Shown: piece after piece, positions 21,439 through 33,839 of the stretch
How positions within the stretch are numbered: position 1 is the first letter of the stretch
Layout of the letters: every line of letters starts with the position of its first letter
Assembly (NCBI GenBank): GCA_028554795.2
Contig: CM068835.1
Location: 54,152,219 to 54,216,218, forward strand
Direction of reading: 5' to 3'
DNA: 64,000 nucleotides
DNA from: Sinohyriopsis cumingii
Lineage: Eukaryota > Mollusca > Bivalvia > Unionida > Unionidae
The notes under the pieces: model-generated
Databases searched by the model: none
What the model saw: only the letters and a program-made list of their open reading frames with translations
Told to the model about the DNA's origin: nothing
Translations under genes and position numbers: made by a program

Positions 21439-21911
21439 TAATAAATTAAAATAAATAAATAAAAACTAATCGTCACTTTAGCGATCAAAGGTCAGATTGT
21501 GGCATGATTCATGCTATTCAATTTACTCGAAAGCCATTATAATTTCATACGAATACATTTAATTCCTACTTTCTCATTTTCAATCGATCAGTACCACTGG
21601 AATACCTAACAATTGTATTTGCTGAAACATTACATCAAAAGAAAATAATATTGAATTTGTTAAAACCTTGTTACAGAGAAGTCAGATAAATCTCTTTAAA
21701 CCTCAATATGAGAACATCAGTGAACTTAATTTTTGCGCAATTTTTGTCTTGAAAAATAACAGTTACACTTATCACACAAATTACCTATGATGTATATTAT
21801 CCGATACAATTTACTGATATTTTCTCCTTAATTTTACAACATCCGTAACGTAAGGTGTGTTGCAATTATTACTTCTAATTTGCAAATAATTTGCAACCAG
21901 GTCATATCGTT

Positions 21912-21995
<84 letters not shown>

Positions 21996-22543
21996 TGAAA
22001 AGGATGAATGTTCTATGTTTACAAGGTCTTTCTTTAAACGAATAGGAATACCGCAAGATAAAGATGATGCAATTATTACCTGAGATAGAGAGAGAGAGAG
22101 TGAGGCATTGATAAAACTAAATGATTTAAAAGACAAATATTTGACAGCAATAGTAAATTATGTACTTCGGATGCCAGCATTTTGCATAGTAGAGTTGTTG
22201 ACTGGGATGAACAACACAGGCCTGACGGTGGTAGCCGACTGGGGTGAACCAAATAGCCTTGATCTCCACGATCTCGCTTTTGCACAGGTTCTTGTATCTG
22301 TATGTCGGCTGGTTTCTGAATAGAATTACATAGGCAAAATGAAAAGAATAACGAGACATTGCGTCCGTTTGTTATGGTAAATATGTTCTAACATCACATT
22401 TCATCAACATCAATCTACATTTATGGAAATATAGCTTACAACAAAACATATAAACATTCATTCTTTGTTATGATGTTCACTCTGATAATACGTTGAAATA
22501 TCTTGATCTCGGTCTCATGGAAGAAAAGGATTACAATTATATC

Positions 22544-22575
<32 letters not shown>

Positions 22576-23736
22576 TCTAGATTAATCAATCTTTTGACGA
22601 TTTCAGAGGCACCAAAACTACATTGCAGAGCCTGAGATATTTAATTCTCCACAAAGTTTATAATAATCATTTTCATAAAGACTGTCAAATGATGGATAAA
22701 GAGAATACAGCACATGTTTGATTGGCTCCGAAATTACATGCAACTTTTGAAAGGCAGTATAGCCTATATCTGTCGGGAAAATAAACACTTTCACATTTGA
22801 CCTTTGCATTGCACTTCTTTTCGTAGATACTGTGCTTTTTACACTTACCCATCCATAGCCCAGTTGTTGAAGGTGGTGCATTTCTTGGTATTATTTACAT
22901 AGGCTCCAAACTGATAATTTTCAGGTGAATATAGGAATCTGGCATCGGCATCCCTTAAAGAAAATAATATCACTTAACGTTAATTCTATACGTGGAAACA
23001 TTCATTACTCACTAACACATAAAATATTAGTACCAATTATCAGCAATGAAACATATTGTTCGCAAGGTTTGAAATAAACATTAAAACGCATCACATTAAA
23101 ACTTATCACAACCACATTATATATTGATACTTACGCGGGATAATTGAGCTTATCCGTGCAAACATCCTTCTCTAGCCAAGCTACATTGTCATACCGCCAG
23201 TCACAATCGCTCTTGATGGGGAGCAGCAAGTTAGTTTGTGAATTGCAGGCACCGAGCAGGGCGATCAGAACCAGGCCCTGGTAAATAAAATTTATGTCAA
23301 AATTATACACAGCCGTTTTCATTAGACTTAAATAAGCCACGCCCCCATTACCCACCCAAAGCTATTTTAATCGATTTAATCTTGAGCAGAAGGGACAAAA
23401 ACGCAGAACAAAGACTTAATTTACATAGAAGACCACGTAATCAAATTGGTCTATTAGAACTTCGGGGATGATATCTAATAGGTCATGTAAATGCCTTGAA
23501 TGAATAAGGTTTATCCATTTTTTTCTAGCCGATGCAAAACAAATTGTAACCGGTTTATCTTAGAAGCATGACTGCAATGCAGTCGCAAACTAAACTAGAG
23601 ATAATGTCTACGTATGGGAGAATTTACTATTGTAACTTTCCAGCTATATAATAATATCAACACATTTTGACTCTTTAAGATCAAACTATCTATATATATT
23701 TCTCTAGTTTCTACCTACCACTTGAATAGAATCCAT
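21140..23736 (-). CDS. B2: secreted cystine-knot-like protein, subfamily B (219 aa, 5 exons)
   Basis: Exons on the minus strand are 23719-23736, 23135-23277, 22849-22953, 22166-22315 and 21140-21383. Every exon length equals that in B1 and B3, and intron phases are 0, 2, 2, 2. The protein starts MDSIQV and has a signal peptide ending near ACNSQ. All B cysteines are kept. Substitutions relative to B1 include N18-S19-Q20-T21 instead of N-A-Q-P, an SPENYQ/NN region in exon 3, and PVGYH instead of PIGSH in exon 4. This is the most diverged B copy yet fully open, which argues for purifying selection. The exon 4 donor is GTACAT, weaker than GTAAGT in B1. Function as in B1: predicted extracellular ligand, by inference. 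Confidence 0.85.
21388..21434. repeat. (AAT)n microsatellite abutting the exon 5 acceptor of B2
   Basis: On the transcript strand the (ATT)n run ends in ATAG, the acceptor itself. B1 (5077-5100) and B3 (40912-40939) have shorter runs in the same place. Confidence 0.95.
21916..21992. repeat. (AT)n microsatellite in B2 intron 4
   Basis: A pure AT run of about 77 bp. Confidence 0.97.
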
Positions 23737-23783
23737 CCTGTATCTCTGCAGTTTGTTTTGTTCCTTAAAGGAGCCATGGCGGC

Positions 23784-23833
23784 TATATATGCCGTCCCAT
23801 CTAGGAACATCTGTGCAGCTTGTATCTGATTGG
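23784..23833 (-). promoter_or_regulatory. B2 core promoter: CCAAT box and TATA box
   Basis: CCAATC (23828-23833) and TATATA (23784-23790) on the minus strand have the same relative positions as in B1 and B3. Confidence 0.7.
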
Positions 23834-25525
23834 CTGATAGTGGTAAGAGACAAGCTCTGAAGACATATCACGGTAAGAGACACAAGCTCGGAAGACACTG
23901 TGGCATATATCACATTCTTCCCTCCGGCAAATTAAATCCGTCAAGAAAACTGTACAGGCTAACGTCATAATTTGCACACACACACAAAAACGACTAATCT
24001 TGAATTGAATAATACTGGTTTAGGAAATACGTAATGGTTTGCAAATTGCGGTAGGGTCAGACGTAAGAAACATAATTATTAATTATTCTAAAATATTGCT
24101 TTCAATGTCCCATCTTCAAATATGTCACTTTCGCTCTATATTATTTCCATCGAATCTGAAGAGACATGGAGTGATTTGTAATTGCTTAATGAACTATAAA
24201 AACAATTAATGTCTGAGTTAAGACACTTTCGTTAAACGGAATCCTGTCTAATTATTCCTAAAATACATTATTGAAACATCAACAGCATAAGGACGGTGCA
24301 AGTTGCTTGACTTATTAGGTTGATAATATTAGCAATTGTAAATATATGGCATGATGCAGTCAATGTATAAAGAAAAGGATAAAATACAAATAAAAAGATT
24401 CTTTTGTTGGGATTTTTTCCTCCAGAGTATAAATATGTTTTGATTTAAAATGTTTTTATTATATCATGGAAATCAGAAAGGACACCGTTACTGGATGATT
24501 ACGAAAGAAGTTTCATGATGATAATAACATATATGTTGCAACTGTATTTAAAACTTTTAAAGCAGTCATCTTCAAATGGCAGAAATGATACCACTTTTTA
24601 TTAGTATTACCGTTAATCCGTAATTAGAAATCGCAACATTTGGATAAACAATTACTGCCTGCCTCTGTCTCTATGTATATTGTGTGTATGCGTGTGTGTG
24701 TGTGTCTCTTGTGAATCTTGTCTCGTATCTGTTGCATGCATTCAAAGGTCATTTAGTTTCTGAAATTCGTTTATCATATTGTGGTCTCAGGCTTCTTTGC
24801 AGACGTAGGAAATTCCAAGAGGTAAATCCTCGTAGAGTAAAAGATCTTTTTATGTTTGGTTCTCGACCTTGGAATATGGAGTTCTGTATCAGTGGTAGAG
24901 ATGATGATCTTAACTCAGGTTAGATACATATCTGGAGTCGGCTTGTTTACAGACTTATATCGTCATTCTTTGATAATAAAAAGCGTTTTCGTACTGGTAA
25001 GCACTGTAGATGTGAAAATAAAACATTTGAGGGAGCCGAAATAGGAAGTTTCATCATCATTGGCTTTTTGTCTGGAGTTTAACAATTTTGGATCAATTAT
25101 AAGTTAACGTGTTTCCCCATAAGGTACAGCCGTTTTCTATCAGTTGTAATATATATCCAGAAAGGCACAATTCAAGTGATGATGGAGGTTGAAATTTCAG
25201 CTATAATTATAAGAGGCTTATTCTTTTGACAACCGTTGCAGATACGTGATTCATATGTGAACACCAGCTGAGGTCCTGATAAAAAAAAATACCATCCCGA
25301 TTGCGACTTTTCAAGCTAGGAAATTGAGCCACTTGAGTGAGAATTACATTCATGTCAGTGGATAGATACGATCATGTTCAAATTCTCATCAATTTTATCT
25401 CAGATGCATTGCCTCACATTCTATTTTGTTTACACCAAGCTGAGAAATCGTTAATGTCTATCTGAGGTTTGTTTCAATGTAGTGGAGATATTTTCCCGAT
25501 GTATGTAGTGTAGAATCGTCAGCAA

Positions 25526-25644
25526 AGAGATCAGCGTGCACTGGATATAGAGCTATGACACTGATAAATAGTCGAACAGAAGAGATCAGTGTGCACTGGA
25601 TATAGAGCTAAGGCATTGATAAAATAGTCGAACAGAAGAGATCC
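25526..25644. repeat. About 55-bp tandem duplication
   Basis: Two nearly identical copies of a unit starting AGAGATCAG and containing GCACTGGATATAGAGCTA are followed by the first bases of a third. Confidence 0.92.
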
Positions 25645-27057
25645 TAACATAGAGGCTTCATGGACACCACTTAAAATATGACTTGAAAAAGAACTATATT
25701 TACTCGTTCAAACAGCCTGTAATCTGTTGAAATGACATGTGAACCAGAATACCGAGTTAAAAGAAAAGTTGTGTCTGATAGTTGTGACTGGCATCAAATA
25801 GTCAACCAAAAACGAGCATTTTCTTTATAAAAATTATTTAAAATTGCGCCAGTAAGTAGGCAGGATTCAAACGATCGTAGCTATTGATTTCTACTTTTCG
25901 TCAAGGCAGTTTGCTATGAATGTTTTTGCAATAATCTGATCGGGATTTCTGGACTTAGTTCTTGTTAACATTACAGAAAAGATGCTTACTGACGACATAT
26001 ATTTTGAAAACCAAAATTCAAAGTACTGCTAGAATAGCTATTGGTTGATGGATCGTGCTTTTCATTTCACTTATGAATGACTGATATTGTTTTTAATCAC
26101 CGTGGAAATTTACCTGATCGTGATGCTACAGTTAATTTCTTCTATCAGTGAATCAGAGATTGACAAAAAGCCGACATTTTTAAAATGTTGGGTTCAGTTT
26201 ACAGCCGATTTATTATTATTTTAGTATTAGTATCAATTGTATCAATTAGTGTAATTAAGGGGATATTAAAACTGTTATGATCGGATACCCTTTCATTACA
26301 AAGGTATTACGTTTATCTGTTTCCGGCTCTGTAAAATTAGACATATCAATTGTTTGGGAAGTTATAGTAAAATGACCGTTTAATTGGTTTGCAATATATC
26401 GATCGTCGATGTAAGCAACATAAATAACTATATTTTCGCATTGACTTAGGAGTTCTGATTTTGTAAAATTTAATTCTTGCAAGTTATTCCAGATCGATCT
26501 TTTACCAGGGCTGAGAGAATACATTCCTTGAGAAAGATGTCTTTATGTTTAACTCGAGTCGGATAAACCCGTCGATTAATAAGGTCATAGCCTTAGATCC
26601 TCCTTCCATATCCAAGTAATATTTGATGAATTTGCCTTGAGACGAACACCTTTGCTACTTTTACATAGGTAAATAAATATATATGTTTGATGACTTTTGC
26701 TATATGTAATACACACCTTGACCCTTCGCATATATTAGTCATAGGTCCCTTATAACCTTCATTCTGCCCCGTGTTTGACACCGAAGGATTAGGCGTTGCC
26801 CCGCCATTAGCTATCATTGGTAAATTCTATTAATCTATGAACGTAGTCTCGTTTACGTTGCACATCGGCGACTTCTCTATTATACCATAATGAATGTTTT
26901 GATCATTTAATTATTGTAAGGAGCGTGTTTATATAAGATAGGAAAAGAAAAATGATTCGAGACAGACAAATCATAATCCGGATCTCTTTTAGAAAAGACT
27001 ATATTCTAAGACAGTTCAGGTGAAAAGTAATTTTAAACATTTTTCTTCTTCTTATGT

Positions 27058-27990
27058 CACTTGTTTAGGCTCGAATAAACAATAACACAAGAAAGAGCGA
27101 AAACAACAAGCTTTGAAAAATACAATAATTTATTTCCCTGGAAACAACCTGTAAAGATGAAAAAAAATATGTGAACTTATAGAATCAAATCCAAAACTAA
27201 TCAAAAAATAATCCAAGAATACAATTTTAGTAGTCCAAGATGGAAGACGATGACGTATGATGCAATCTGTTGTGTTGAAGTCTACAGTTCCTTGTAGAAA
27301 TAAAAATTATAATACCGGTTTCTGATAGCTTAATAATTTTTTATATTAAAAAACTGTCCTTATACCACAATATTACATGAGCACACGTATTTTCCAGAAA
27401 AATAACAGAATTAATCCTTTTGAATCCAAATAATTTGAAATAACTCCAAAAATCACAACATGCAACTAATAGTTTAACAGCCCAGCTTCTACTGAGATGA
27501 ATTCTCCAAAAACATGGGTTATATGGGCTTTCTAAAACGTAAACAAGGATCACGTGATCATCGTCTGGCAGTTTTAAAGAAGCAAATGCTTGTTACAGAT
27601 CACGTTTATCCAGTGTGACCCTGACCAAAACCAATCATTTTTACTCTAAGAAATGAAATAAAAAAACATACTGTTTATATCTTAAAGACAAAGTCCCATT
27701 ATGACCATGGAAACGACCAATCATTTTAAAATAAAATAGAACTTGTTTACGAAAGTTGCTACAAATTCTGAAACAAAGTAAGGATTTAGATCAACACCTG
27801 ATGTTTATAAACTAACAGCCAAGGTCAAACTATTTTCTTAAAAAAGTATCATCTCTACTGAATAAATTTACCTTACAATATCATGTAATGAAAAATAAAA
27901 ACATTTAAAACTGACAAACAATTAAATCGAAATAAATATATATTAAATCAGATATAATTAAATCAAATATACACAACATTTTGTTCATTA
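27058..27990. repeat. Dispersed repeat R1, copy 2
   Basis: Matches 645-1460 and 37355-38290 (shared GGCTCGAATAAACA start and GTTTATAAACTAACAG near the end), but sits between B2 and A2 rather than upstream of the B gene. It is therefore an independent insertion or a rearranged copy. Confidence 0.6.
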
Positions 27991-28271
27991 AGATTCAGTA
28001 TTGCATAGAAAAATGTGAGTTCGTCTTTGCTCTCTGGTGCTTGCGAGTTATAGTATCCGGTCAATGATTACTAATAAAAAAATGGGTACCTTCAAGTCGT
28101 ATAGCTTGTATTCCCTATGTGTCAATTAGGGTGTCAGAGCATGATGTTAATCCTGTAGGAATATTGATTACCTGTGTATAATCTAAAGCCATATAGTGCT
28201 GTTATCGGAAAGAAAAAGATAATAAAATCTCCCATGATATTTACATAATTGTTTAAATTCATCTGTCTATA

Positions 28272-28272
<1 letters not shown>

Positions 28273-28320
<48 letters not shown>
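28273..28320. repeat. (AG)n microsatellite
   Basis: A pure AG run of about 48 bp. Confidence 0.97.
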
Positions 28321-28323
<3 letters not shown>

Positions 28324-28850
28324 TCAGTGCAGATATAATTAGATTCACTATTGAGGAAAGAAATACATGAACAACATGTGCTTTAAAGTACGTACGTCAA
28401 AGCTTGCCAAAGAGACAATTATTTACTGTCAAAAACCTCGGTAGCCTGTAAGACCCTTCCACTCCCTAAAACCGACAATAAACTACAATGCTAACCTTGC
28501 ATTGATTTCTGTTTTCCATTGACAGTATATTTCATATAAGTGAATATTTATGAATCATTATTTCTTAGAAGATCATAGGACTCTTGACGTCGATGACAAA
28601 TGGTTCTACTTTATGGTATTAATAGCAACTTGACAATTTGTGATTACTAATGATTTCATGTTTTCCGCGCTATTAGGCAATACGTTGTTTGCTCCGTCCC
28701 TTTTAAAACATACGCTTCTCAAACATAACAATGATTACTTAAAGTATATCGTTAAAAGAAAATGAGAATGCATTGCAAAATTCGAGATCAAACTCCAAAT
28801 TATGTAAGAATTATCAAAAAAGAACACCATAACCTCGGCAGTTACGTAAA

Positions 28851-29025
28851 AAGGGTCGTAGAGAGCGATCACGGGCCCTGGGGTAAGAAACAACCGGGCC
28901 TCTCCTAGTTCTTGTTCAAACAAAAAAAAAATTAAATAAAAAAAGTTGTTCGGCCCGGGCTCCCTTACGGCCTGGCCCCGGGGATATATCCCAGACTGCC
29001 TGCCCCCCCCCCCTCGGCTCTGTAG
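28851..29025. mobile_element. GC-rich 175-bp insertion flanked by GTAAA
   Basis: A locally GC-rich segment (with GGGCCC and CCCCGGGG stretches) is flanked by GTAAA at 28846-28850 and 29026-29030. The paralogous U1 site (around 10686) reads CAGTTACGTAAATAC without it. This fits a short insertion with a 5-bp target duplication. Family unknown. Confidence 0.5.
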
Positions 29026-29192
29026 GTAAATACTTAATTTTTTCTTCTAATTCCCTTTGTTCTATTATATATTGTCATTAAACATTTTTTCTCTTGTAGT
29101 CTAGAGGAAAGAAGAAATGCAAAATATTCGCCATCTTTGCTGTTTGTGTCGTTGTGTGACAGCTAACGAAAACGACCTGACTTACATGATGT

Positions 29193-29299
29193 ATTTGCAT
29201 AAGAGTGACACTCTCTGACGTACTAATGTGTTGGTGGAGCTGATTGGTTACGGGGTGTTACCGTGAGAAGCCTAGTATTCCGTCAAATATGTATATAAA
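29193..29299 (+). promoter_or_regulatory. A2 promoter: octamer, CRE-like, inverted CCAAT and TATA motifs
   Basis: ATTTGCAT (29193-29200), TGACGTA (29216-29222), GATTGG (29242-29247) and TATATAAA (29292-29299) occur in the same order as upstream of A1. The GATTGG to TATA gap is again 44 bp. Confidence 0.7.
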
Positions 29300-29360
29300 G
29301 CCCGACGAAGGTTCACATTGCAGTGACACGCGGGAATAACACTAGAATACAATAACAAGA

Positions 29361-32300
29361 ATGGTAAGTATTATATAGATATGTAAATTTACCCATATTT
29401 TAACATTACATAAATGTTTAGATAATCACTCGGTATGAATGAAATATTTCAGTTTCAGTACGGTGTAATGGAAACTAGATAACTTAAGCCAGATATCGCA
29501 TGAATATAATATTTGAAGAAGAAAACAAAATTATTGCAGAGTAGAGGAAGCAAATAATCGTTTAGGATTTTTTTTTTTTGGGGGGGGGGCGGGGTTATTT
29601 AATACGATGTCATCGACGCATGACGAATATGTCTTGATTAAAAAAAAATCTTTACGCTTATTACCTTTCAATAAGCCACTTACCTGTATGCTCAATTCTA
29701 TTTCACTTGCAGAAACTGCTAACGTATGTCATCGTGTTCGTTGCCGCAGTTGGGTTCGTTTTGAGTTGTCAATTGCCTCCATATACCGACATGTTCAGGT
29801 GGGAGGATGACTTTATCTGCAACAAAAAGCTTAGCAGCTATGTCAATTGCTCCGATCCTTACCTGGATCCGTATGCTCGTGAGAATTTCTGTGCTTATCC
29901 AACGTGAGTAAATTATGTGTCTATCTTTTACTTACTCAGTCTGTCAATCCTTCCGTTATCTTTCCTTCTGTTGGTATATTTATCTGTCTCCACTCCTCTG
30001 CATTCTCTACCGTAAATAATTTAATCGCTTCGATACATGTGAACCAAATATTGTCAAAGCAATAAGGTAACAAATGTTTGGATTAGTCTTTGTTTCTTTC
30101 AGAGGCATAAGATGAGATGCAGTGCCGTATGTCCAAAATTTTTGTATGCCATTGAAATGCATGTGCATTGCACATTTTGTACATGCATTAGTATCTAAGC
30201 ATACTTAGAGTCATTTAAGAAAGGGCAGCCGCAGCAGCTTGGGTCGTGGGCTTCTATGTCTGCCCAGGACAGCCTGGGTTGAAGACGAAAACTAGTTTCA
30301 ACAAGAGAAGATTATAGAACATTGGTGTTTTTAAGTCTGGGTAATAATAATAAACATATACGAGGAATTTATAACCAATAATACACTTCGATCAGTATGC
30401 TGTTCCTCGCGATAGCTCAAAATTGATTCGGTTTTCTCTCATGTTCTCTATTTTTTCTTAGGGTGGAGGTGAGGTGGGTGTGATTCAATATGAATTTCTG
30501 AATTACTTATTTATTTACACATGTTTAAGAAGATATATAAATCTATATTTTTTGGATGGGAAGCAATTGATCATCAATGTAAATAGTAGCGAGGAATAAC
30601 AATGCTCCCTGAGGAAATTCTGGACACGCAATAGATTTTTACACGGAAAACAAATACTCTCTTTATCGAATGTTCACGCCCTAAAACGGGGAAACACTAA
30701 ATATACAAACCCATTACGTGATACCTATATATTAGTCTATGTCTATTTTGTTTGACAGTGCTTTCATGGTCTTCGTAACTAAGAAACACACTATAAATAA
30801 TTCTACCAGTATAAACGGTTTTTTAATTATTCTCTCTTTTGTCCCAGGAGCCAGATCGGATACGTCTTGGACAATTTTCCCAAAGAGCGCGAGCAACTAT
30901 ATAACTTCGTGAAATATTACAAAGGTTTGAACTACAATCCCAACTTCGGGTAAGTAGTAGTACTAGTAGTAGTAATAGTAGTAGTAGTAGAAGTAGTAGT
31001 AATAGCGGGAGTAGTAGTAGTAATAGCGGTAGTACCAGTAGAAAATATAGCATCAAGAAGAACAGAAGCAGTGTTAACATTGATAGTTCTTTGTTCATTT
31101 TCTAATTGTCAGAGCAAAATAAGCAACAGGAGTCGTATAATCATTATCATCATCATCATCATCATCAGTAGTAGCAGTAGTAGTAGGAAGAGGAGTAGGA
31201 GCACCATGTTCAGCAGCAACAGTGGTAGTATCAGCATCAGCAGTAATTTTCATATCAGCATCAGCGGTAGAAGTAGTATCAGCATCAATAATGGTAGTAT
31301 CACCATCAGCAGAAGTGGTAGTATAAATAGAATTAACAGTAGAGGTAGTATCAGTGTTAGTATCAGCAGCAGTTGTGTAGTATCAGCAGCAGTAATGGTA
31401 GTATCAGCAATAGTAATAGTTAAATCAGCAGCTACTGCAGAATAAAAGAAAAAAGTTATTAAACACAAGAGGTATCGATATAATGACCATGATAATAATA
31501 ATAATAATAATAATAATAATTATTATTATTATTATTACTATTATTATTAAGGCTTCAGTCAGGCGGTAAATGGGAATGCAGAGGATTGTGTGACACACCA
31601 TCAGAGAAGCTGGAGACGGTTTTCTACACTGAATCTTACGGTCGGAAGCAAATATGCTGGGTAGTGCAACCTCAAGAAATTTATTTTAAACGATGCTCGT
31701 AAGTAAATTAATGTCGATATTAGCTTAATTTGCCATCAGTTTTGTTGTTGTTGTTGTTTTTCTATACAAAAGTCGAGAGGTTCATAGATTCCTGCTAAAA
31801 AGACGCCGAGATGTAAATGTGAATCCTGGATTTTAATCTTGGTAGTTGCAGCGGTTCGACAGCTGGAATACCGGAAATAAACTAATTATGACATTTATCA
31901 TAAGATGGCGGACAATAATCCTTTCACACCTTCACTTAAGGGTTCTCGCCCAACGTTATAAAATAAGTAAGAGTGTTTTCTTTACTTTTAGATATATGAA
32001 GAATATACACTTTTAAGAGCAATATAAAGTAAGCGCGTGTCGCATACCTATTTGAGTCGACATACCTTTCAGAATCAATTCTGCATGTGTTCTCTATTGA
32101 ACTTTCTAGATATGTATTGTCCTTTTAATTGTAGGAAATAGCTGAAGCAAAAAGGAGATATATTGCATACTGGTGCCTATAGCTTTGAATCGTGATGAAT
32201 ATATTCACTTAAAGATTGTTTAATATCACTAGGATGGAACAGATCCTCCCCCACCCCCACACACGAACAACAAAAATATCTTAAATGGTTGAAAAGTTCT

Positions 32301-32722
32301 TTTATTAGGTAATATTCAGGCAACCACAATATTTTAAACTCGAATGCATATGTATTTGTAAAATGACATCACATAATCATTATTAGATGGAATGAGTTGA
32401 ACCCTATACCCTCATTAACCTTTCACGTTGTTTAGTATGGACAAGTGTAACAATGTTAAGCAAGTGTAGAACTTCTCTGTAGTGTACCCACATTATATGC
32501 ATCTTTTTCAGATACCAGTCATGCAATATGTTCAACCAAATCCCTGGTGTGCCTGACGTTAACCATGTCTGTGTTCCTGAGACTATGTACAATGTTGACG
32601 TTATCTTGTATTGTCCTTATGCTGTGGTGAAGCAGTGCGTCAAGACACGTCTTCAGGTGCCTCTGTCATGTGACTGCAAGAGAGTCGAGTGCCCATTCAA
32701 AGCGTTGCCAAGCGGAATATGA
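29361..32722 (+). CDS. A2: secreted cystine-knot-like protein, subfamily A (217 aa, 5 exons)
   Basis: Exons are 29361-29363, 29713-29903, 30848-30949, 31552-31698 and 32512-32722; phases 0, 2, 2, 2. Exon 1 carries only the ATG followed by a consensus GTAAGT donor. Exon 2 has no early in-frame ATG (CTG where A1 has ATG), so the Met-only first exon is needed here. The protein is about 87 percent identical to A1 by my count (around 27 differences), keeps all 15 cysteines and has three extra C-terminal residues (SGI). Changes cluster in the signal peptide and in loops (PTERDEL to PKEREQL, EPNGQQQ to ESYGRKQ), while the C-terminal knot region is almost unchanged. This pattern suggests a maintained function. 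Confidence 0.85.
30950..31551 (+). other. A2 intron 3, almost wholly trinucleotide-structured
   Basis: From donor GTAAGTAGTAG to acceptor TTATTATTAAG the 602-bp intron is dominated by degenerate AGT/ATC/CAG/ATT triplets. It gives long open frames in several registers (for example 31071-31445, serine-rich), but these are simple-sequence artefacts because the repeats lack in-frame stops. Confidence 0.85.
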
Positions 32723-32995
32723 AAGGAAACCCGCATCAGCAACACACAAGTATAATGAAATAGAGTTTGAACTGAAAACATTTCTTTACTGAAACTAAAG
32801 TCAAATTTTCTTAATTATATGCCGATGTTCTAAGATTATAATACTTCTAAATAGTGTCTGTGATTGATTGTCTTTCGGTTGGAATTACATGATTTGGAAC
32901 CAAATTTATATTTGAATTCATAAAAATATATTTAGAAGGCTGTCGGTAATTCAGTATCTAAAATGTCTACATTGTATTAGTACTTCTCTTCAACA

Positions 32996-32999
<4 letters not shown>

Positions 33000-33032
<33 letters not shown>
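33000..33032. repeat. (GT)n microsatellite
   Basis: A pure GT run of about 33 bp in the A2 3' region, absent from the A1 counterpart. Confidence 0.97.
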
Positions 33033-33034
<2 letters not shown>

Positions 33035-33365
33035 TTGTTGTAATGATTTTTTTTTGTCGAAACATACAAACTATTTAGTAGGATGACGATGTACGAGTAA
33101 ATCATTGATTCTCAGGTAAACTTGTGCAAATGTTTCTCCTGTTAGCTACATACTAAAATATGTTGTTAGGTATGTCTTGTTCACAAGGATTTTCAAACAC
33201 AGCTGTACAAATATATGAATAACGAGCATTCTTGTATAGATATATATGTGTAAATATAATGATCTTATTTTTCTAAGACATCATTTTTTATTTGTTTATA
33301 ATTTCCATTCTTTAGTTGTGACGATTGATATTTGCCCTTTGAATGTGCAATTATTTATCAGTGTC

Positions 33366-33371
33366 AATAAA
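33366..33371 (+). terminator. Candidate poly(A) signal of A2
   Basis: AATAAA in a block conserved with the A1 downstream region, followed by a TGTGTGTG stretch as in A1. The implied 3' UTR is about 0.65 kb. Confidence 0.5.
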
Positions 33372-33511
33372 ACAAAATTCACATGTGTGTGCAAATGTGT
33401 TGCTTTTTTATGGGTATTTCTCTCCCCCCACCCCCAATACAAATGACTGACTGTCTCCATTATACATAAGTAGTAGTGCTTTAAAGGTGATTCTGGACCA
33501 CTTAAATATTT

Positions 33512-33836
33512 TGTGTGTGTGTGTGATTTTGGATTTTTAACGTAGCTTTAACAATTTTTCAGTCATATCGCTACGATGTCTGCAGTGTGACAGTTTTATA
33601 GTGATCTCTAGCACTGTGGCATCAAGTCACATACATGTAGCATGATGTCCCAACAAGTTACATTATCCTGACACCAAGCCGACCAGTCCTAGCACTAACA
33701 TCTTAATGATGAGCGCCAAGCGAGGCAGCTGTTAGTACCATTTTTGTAAGTCTTTGGTATGACTTGGCCGGGGATCGAACCCACGACCTCCCGCATCCAA
33801 GGCTCACGCTCTAACTACTAGGCCACCGGAGCGGTC
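33512..33836 (-). mobile_element. Full-length tRNA-derived SINE (family S)
   Basis: This is the most complete copy. On the minus strand it has an A-box-like GGTGGCCTAGTAGTTAGAGC, a B-box GGGTTCGATCCCC, the family body, and a (CA)n 3' tail seen as (GT)n at 33512-33525. Short CTTAAA direct repeats flank it (about 33491 and 33835), as expected for target-site duplication. It lies just downstream of A2 and is absent from the A1 counterpart. Confidence 0.85.
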
Positions 33837-33839
33837 TTA

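Larger units (their letters stand above)
23840..29190. other. Divergent spacer between B2 and A2 promoters
   Basis: No gene was recognised. It is about 2.4 kb longer than the U1 spacer. The extra DNA includes an R1 repeat copy (27058-27990), a (GA)n run (28273-28320) and a GC-rich insertion (28851-29025). A two-copy tandem repeat is at 25526-25644. Confidence 0.6.

Noticed and set aside
31071-31445. 124-codon serine-rich open frame
   Set aside because: It lies inside A2 intron 3 and is made of degenerate AGT/ATC triplets; the same tract is open in other frames.
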